Shown in pieces: positions 60,621 to 64,000 of a stretch of 64,000 bases of DNA (the first letter of the stretch is position 1; every line of letters starts with the position of its first letter). The DNA is from Lepidurus packardi. Taxonomy: Eukaryota; Arthropoda; Branchiopoda; Notostraca; Triopsidae. A model generated the notes under the pieces. That model did no database searches and was not told where the DNA came from. It saw only the letters and a list, made by a program, of their open reading frames with translations. A program made the translations under genes and the position numbers. The stretch lies in NCBI GenBank assembly GCA_023053545.1, contig JAKZAN010000007.1, positions 1 to 64,000 of the forward strand. Reading direction: 5' to 3'.

Positions 60621-61079
60621 GGGAAGATATTGGAAAGGTCATAGTGTTCCGACGAAATGTTAAATTTTACAATTTTGCATGTTACTTGGACAACTTTACC
60701 CTTTCTCCCTGAACTTCAGATGTACGGAGCTCGAGAAAGGCGCAACTGACATGCGACTAGACTAAAAACTGACTCCCACGGTTGACAGGTCATAAAAGGG
60801 GTACCTTTTGCATGGGCCTCCGTAGGACGATTTATGAATAACGTTTGAAACCTCTAACTGACCAATGACAACGACGAACGACAAAGACTTCAGCCTAGTA
60901 TAACGTAGTTTTGTATGACAAATACAGACAGTTCTTGCTTAACGTTGGAGCAGTGTGCATCTTTACTGCTCAGTAAAAATGCTTGCAACGGAGCAAAGCT
61001 CCAAGTTCAGCGATTTAAGCCAAGTTAGAATTCTCTCTATATTTCAGAAGGATAATCTGGGGAACTCGTGCTTAAATCT
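60621..61079. other. No gene recognised
   Basis: Mixed-composition DNA between the two LINE relics. I see no open frame with recognisable similarity, no repeat and no RNA gene. It may include decayed upstream LINE sequence. Confidence 0.5.
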
Positions 61080-62070
61080 GGTCCTCCATCTGAACAGATA
61101 GCCTCTAGACCGCAAACTCAACTGCAACAAGGCAACTCCCTGTCAAACATGCTTTGCTGTTTCAGACCAGGAAGTTCCACAACAGGCGCTCTTGAAACAC
61201 CTAGCAATGCGGTGCTTGAAAGTTTCTACCGACATAAAGTCATACAGCCCTACTGCTGGATGTCAAAGGCGCCTTTGACAGTATGGATCATGATAGGCTG
61301 GTGACGGAGCTTCGGAAAAGGTAAGTTCCTTTTAAAATAGCAGGCGGAATCAAGCGTTTGTTGAAAAACCACAAAGCATTAATGGCATGCAGGTCGGAAA
61401 AAAAATAATCATAAGAAACATAAAATAAAAAAAATAATCATAAGAAACATAAAATAAAAAAAATAATAATAAGAAACGAATAATCAGAAAGGTGTACCGT
61501 AAGGTTTCCTAATTTCTGCTATTCTCTTATGGGCCTATATCAACGGGTCACTGAGCGTCATCAAACGTAAGCGCAAAAACACTCAACATTTCGCAGACGA
61601 TTTATTGCTTCCTATCTCAGGCTCATCCAGTGAGGGAAATATTAGACTCAACTCATAACCTTTCAGCCCTCGAAAAGTGGGCAAAACGACTGACTTGAAT
61701 TGGTGAAAGAGAAGACCGAACAAATCCACTTCTCGAGAAGACGAACACGGGAATAAGCATCTGTTGCATGGGGAGCCTCAATGGTCCAGCCGAATGAGGT
61801 AGTAAGATACCTTGGCACGACACATGACTCTATGCTGCTATTAGCCTACTTCGCAGCAGAGCAATTACAATGCAGAAAGGATTCCAAAAACTATCGAAAG
61901 ACTCGAAGTCGATCAACTGTTCCACACGCTTTTTTTGGCAACGGTCATCGCAAACTGCGCTGTGGTTTCCCTATATGGTGCAACGTCTTAGTTTCGAGAA
62001 TACATGTCCGTTTCTACACACATCAAGAGGGGTTGTTAACCACAGCAGGTATCTTACAACAACTGTAGCC
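61080..62070 (+). pseudogene. Second, heavily decayed copy of the Jockey/I-like LINE family
   Basis: Reverse transcriptase homology is scattered over all three plus frames. It includes FRPGSSTTGALE near 61160, motif A as LLDVKGAFDSMDHDRL near 61252-61300 with the catalytic Asp, a VP-stop-G box near 61493, YINGSLSVIKRKR at about 61535-61575, the palm box FADD at 61590-61601, GSSSEGN, RYLGTTHDS near 61807, and RGLLTTAG near 62030. YINGSLSVIKRKR, FADD and GSSSE match the copy at 54935-55116 closely, so it is the same family but older. A 29-bp tandem repeat interrupts the frame at about 61398-61480. It is not functional. Confidence 0.75.
61398..61487 (+). repeat. 29-bp tandem repeat, about three copies
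   Basis: The word ATAATCATAAGAAACATAAA followed by an A-rich spacer starts at 61405, 61434 and 61463 (exact 29-bp period, third copy degenerate). It lies inside the decayed LINE. Confidence 0.85.
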
Positions 62071-62690
62071 CCGGAAGTCTACTTTGCTACTTTTGCCCCG
62101 GAAGCTACTTTGAGCAGGGTCTTCTTTCCTTAGATGCGCCAAAAGAGAACATAGGTTGAACCCTTTGCCTATTTTATGTTTTAAGCACCTTTGGAACTGA
62201 TCATGAAGCGTGGGAAGGCTAAGAGGCCGATATTTACGCCAGCTCCAAGCAAAGGAGTGGCTAAAGTGAGGTCCGGCATGCAATGTTGGATTACAAAAGC
62301 TTATGGTTTACAGGGTGCGAGGTAGGGGTTGAGGATAAGCAGTTGAAAACTAGAAAATGAGTACCTAAGGCTTTGTCTCTAGCGTCTGCTTCTTCTTGGA
62401 TTGCATCCACAGTAGCCAGGGGTTCCAAAGGCTGCTTGGTTTTGTTCTTGAAGGAATGGCTATAGAGCAATTACAAAGCTCTAATATACGGGCTGCTAGA
62501 GGTACTAACCAAGGTATTGACTAGAAGGTACTAAACTTGTAGTCACTAGAAGCTCGCCTTATTTTATATTGTAAAATTTGTTAAATAATACTTGGCTAGT
62601 TTACCAAGCCATTGTAGAATGGCTGATGGAAAATCGGTTTCCGGCCAGCAGATTTGTTTGATGGTCAACTGTCATGGTATCTATGCAAAA
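62071..62690. other. No gene recognised
   Basis: After the LINE relic there is a small repeat of GCCCCGGAAG (62068 and 62094) and then unique-looking DNA with only short open frames. Nothing is recognisable on either strand. Confidence 0.5.
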
Positions 62691-62692
62691 AG

Positions 62693-62768
62693 GCTGATAA
62701 TAAGTTACTTGATAATAAGTGACAATAAGTATAAGTTGTATAAGTATAAGTGACAATAAGCATAAAAC
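62693..62768 (+). repeat. Short AT-rich tandem repeat (GACAATAAGTATAAGT-like)
   Basis: Imperfect copies of TGATAATAAGT, GACAATAAGTATAAGT and GTATAAGTATAAGT. It is a simple-sequence expansion with no coding potential. Confidence 0.7.
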
Positions 62769-63400
62769 TTTTGGGTAAATCTGCTGGAAACCCAAGCCCA
62801 AATATTACGATATAGAACTAGTCCTGAAGTCATCGATGTTCTCATTGTGTACATTTATTTCGACTTTCATTCCGACCGCGTGTTCTTCTGTAAACCAAAT
62901 TTCGTCCAATGCATTGTTACGCGCCTTTCATGCTGCATTGACCGGGAATCCTGTTATTGAAATTCGCAAATTCATCTAGAAACTCGTAATTTCTCCGAAT
63001 CTCGAAAAACGTTCTTTGTTTTTTGGCTTTGTAACAAATTTCCCCTGTAAATGTCGACGTTTCATCAGTGGATGAAAAAGATGAAATCGAAGAAGTTCCC
63101 GACCCAAAGATCGCAAAGACATTCCGGACCCAAACTAAGATGAAACTTTAAAATGCATCGAAGATACTAATGATTTGATCGCAAATCGTGGCAGCCGAGG
63201 TGCTTTACGTATTTTAAGACGCAACGTTGCTGAACAGTTTAATGGTAATTTGTCCAAACATATGGTAATTTGTGGTAACATGTCCAAACCACCATGCCAC
63301 ACATATCCACGCCCAAAGATTGGAAGGCCCACAGTGTTTCAAAGAGGTGGACGAATATCTTCAGTCACGTGCCGGCAAATTCTCAATTGCTCAAATCCTC
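62769..63400. other. No gene recognised
   Basis: Low-information intergenic sequence. Two short open stretches are visible: an acidic one near 63051-63150 with DEKDEIEEVPDPK, and RGALRILRRNVAEQFNG near 63190-63245. I cannot assign either. A 16-bp phrase TGGTAATTTGTCCAAA is partly repeated at about 63242 and 63265-63290. Confidence 0.45.
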
Positions 63401-63404
63401 AATT

Positions 63405-63560
63405 GCTTCCCGATCAGTATCTCGCACTTCTACAAGGTCTTCTCGTCTTCAAGAGGCCGAATTGCAGCGAGCGGTAGCTGAGTTTCAATTGCAACAAGCG
63501 ATTCGCGATAAAAGACAAGAGCAAGATAGCTACAAACAGATAGAAGCTGACAGTACCGGA
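63405..63560 (+). pseudogene. Possible coiled-coil gene fragment
   Basis: The plus frame reads SRSVSRTSTRSSRLQEAELQ and continues as a Gln/Glu/Arg-rich helix to about 63560, where a G10 run and GC-rich block cut it off. The serine-arginine lead and the helix recall the N-terminal coils of some retroelement gag or peptidase-A17 polyproteins, but this is only a composition-level resemblance. There is no start context and the flanks do not continue the frame. Confidence 0.25.
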
Positions 63561-63564
63561 TTAA

Positions 63565-63625
63565 GGGGGGGGGGCAAAAGGGGCAAATGCCCCGGGGCCC
63601 CCCGCCAAGGGGGGCCCCCCGCCCT
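63565..63625. repeat. GC-rich palindromic block
   Basis: A G10 run, then GGGGCAAATGCCCC (inverted arms GGGGCA and TGCCCC), GGGGCCCC, and GGGGGGCCCCCC a few bases on. Strong hairpin potential in an otherwise AT-rich region. Such GC-rich palindromes occur near ends of some hAT-like DNA transposons, but no partner terminus is visible in the window. Confidence 0.6.
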
Positions 63626-64000
63626 AACTATGGGTTATATACGATAGTTTGTTTTTAGTCCATATTTGTGTGATTTGTATGGGAAGAGGGCAGAGAAACG
63701 CTATAAGCTAGATGTATTAGCGCGCACGCGTGTGTGTGAGTGCATGTTATGTGGGGCATGCTGAAACACTCACAAATCCCTTACATCTCTACTCAGCCAA
63801 TCAGCGTGCAGCTGACATTGCTACTCCTGTCTATTGCGTACCAACCCTGCTGCCTACAGCGAGACAAATGCCTCCTACCCAGGGACCCTCCCAACGTCAT
63901 TCCTATCTCCTCACACTCACTGCATACACGTCAATGTGAAACCACACCAATATAATATTTGCTGCACTCAACTCCAAAGCCACCTGCCTCCCATCCTGTC
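63626..64000. other. No gene recognised
   Basis: Unique-looking sequence with a short GCGCGCACGCGTGTGTGTG stretch near 63720. Only short overlapping open frames are present and none resembles a known protein. Confidence 0.45.

Noticed and set aside
62601..63955. Small open frames on both strands in the last 1.4 kb
   Set aside because: They are short and mutually overlapping, and none has a recognisable domain or coding-like continuity, apart from one weak coiled-coil stretch listed separately.

Overview
This window is almost certainly nuclear DNA from a metazoan, most likely an invertebrate. THAP-domain transposase remnants, Jockey/I-like and CR1/L2-like LINE relics and Mag-like Ty3/gypsy retrotransposons are all animal-type elements. 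I see no convincing host gene, tRNA or rRNA. About 47 kb (roughly 74%) is a single AT-rich (about 25% GC) satellite array. It is broken by mobile-element insertions into four blocks: 1-6512, 7011-13505, 18229-39362 and 41970-54933.

The satellite is hierarchical. The basic unit is an 11-bp word, TGAAATTTCNT, with a palindromic core. Eleven such words (two of them 12 bp) make a 123-bp monomer, built from 45-, 33- and 45-bp modules. Monomers are organised into higher-order repeats of about 0.9-5.5 kb. The clearest is an alternating A/B dimer of about 2.86 kb, repeated three times between about 24.4 and 33.0 kb. All module lengths (33, 45, 123) are multiples of three, so the minus strand carries many long but meaningless open frames.

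Insertions inside the array: a 5'-truncated CR1/L2-like LINE fragment on the minus strand (6519-7004, TSD CTTATT); an apparently intact, young Ty3/gypsy (Mag-like) element with 224-bp LTRs, gag and pol (13506-18228, TSD GAAATC); and a 2.6-kb DNA transposon with perfect 67-bp terminal inverted repeats (39364-41968). The transposon looks like an internally deleted member of the PIF/Harbinger-ISL2EU group. It has a THAP end, coiled coil and DDE-transposase helix-turn-helix on the plus strand, converging on a SWIM zinc-finger (YqaJ-partner-like) protein on the minus strand, and a solo LTR sits inside it. All three insertions fall in the same roughly 22-bp part of the 123-bp monomer.

At 54934 the satellite stops and a transposon graveyard begins. 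A Jockey/I-like LINE reverse transcriptase relic (54935-55116 and 59426 to about 60620) is split by a second Mag-like Ty3/gypsy element with unusually short 82-bp LTRs and several inactivating lesions (55117-59420, TSD CTAGA). A second, more decayed copy of the same LINE family lies at about 61080-62070. The last 1.9 kb holds only short repeats, a GC-rich palindromic block and weak coding remnants.
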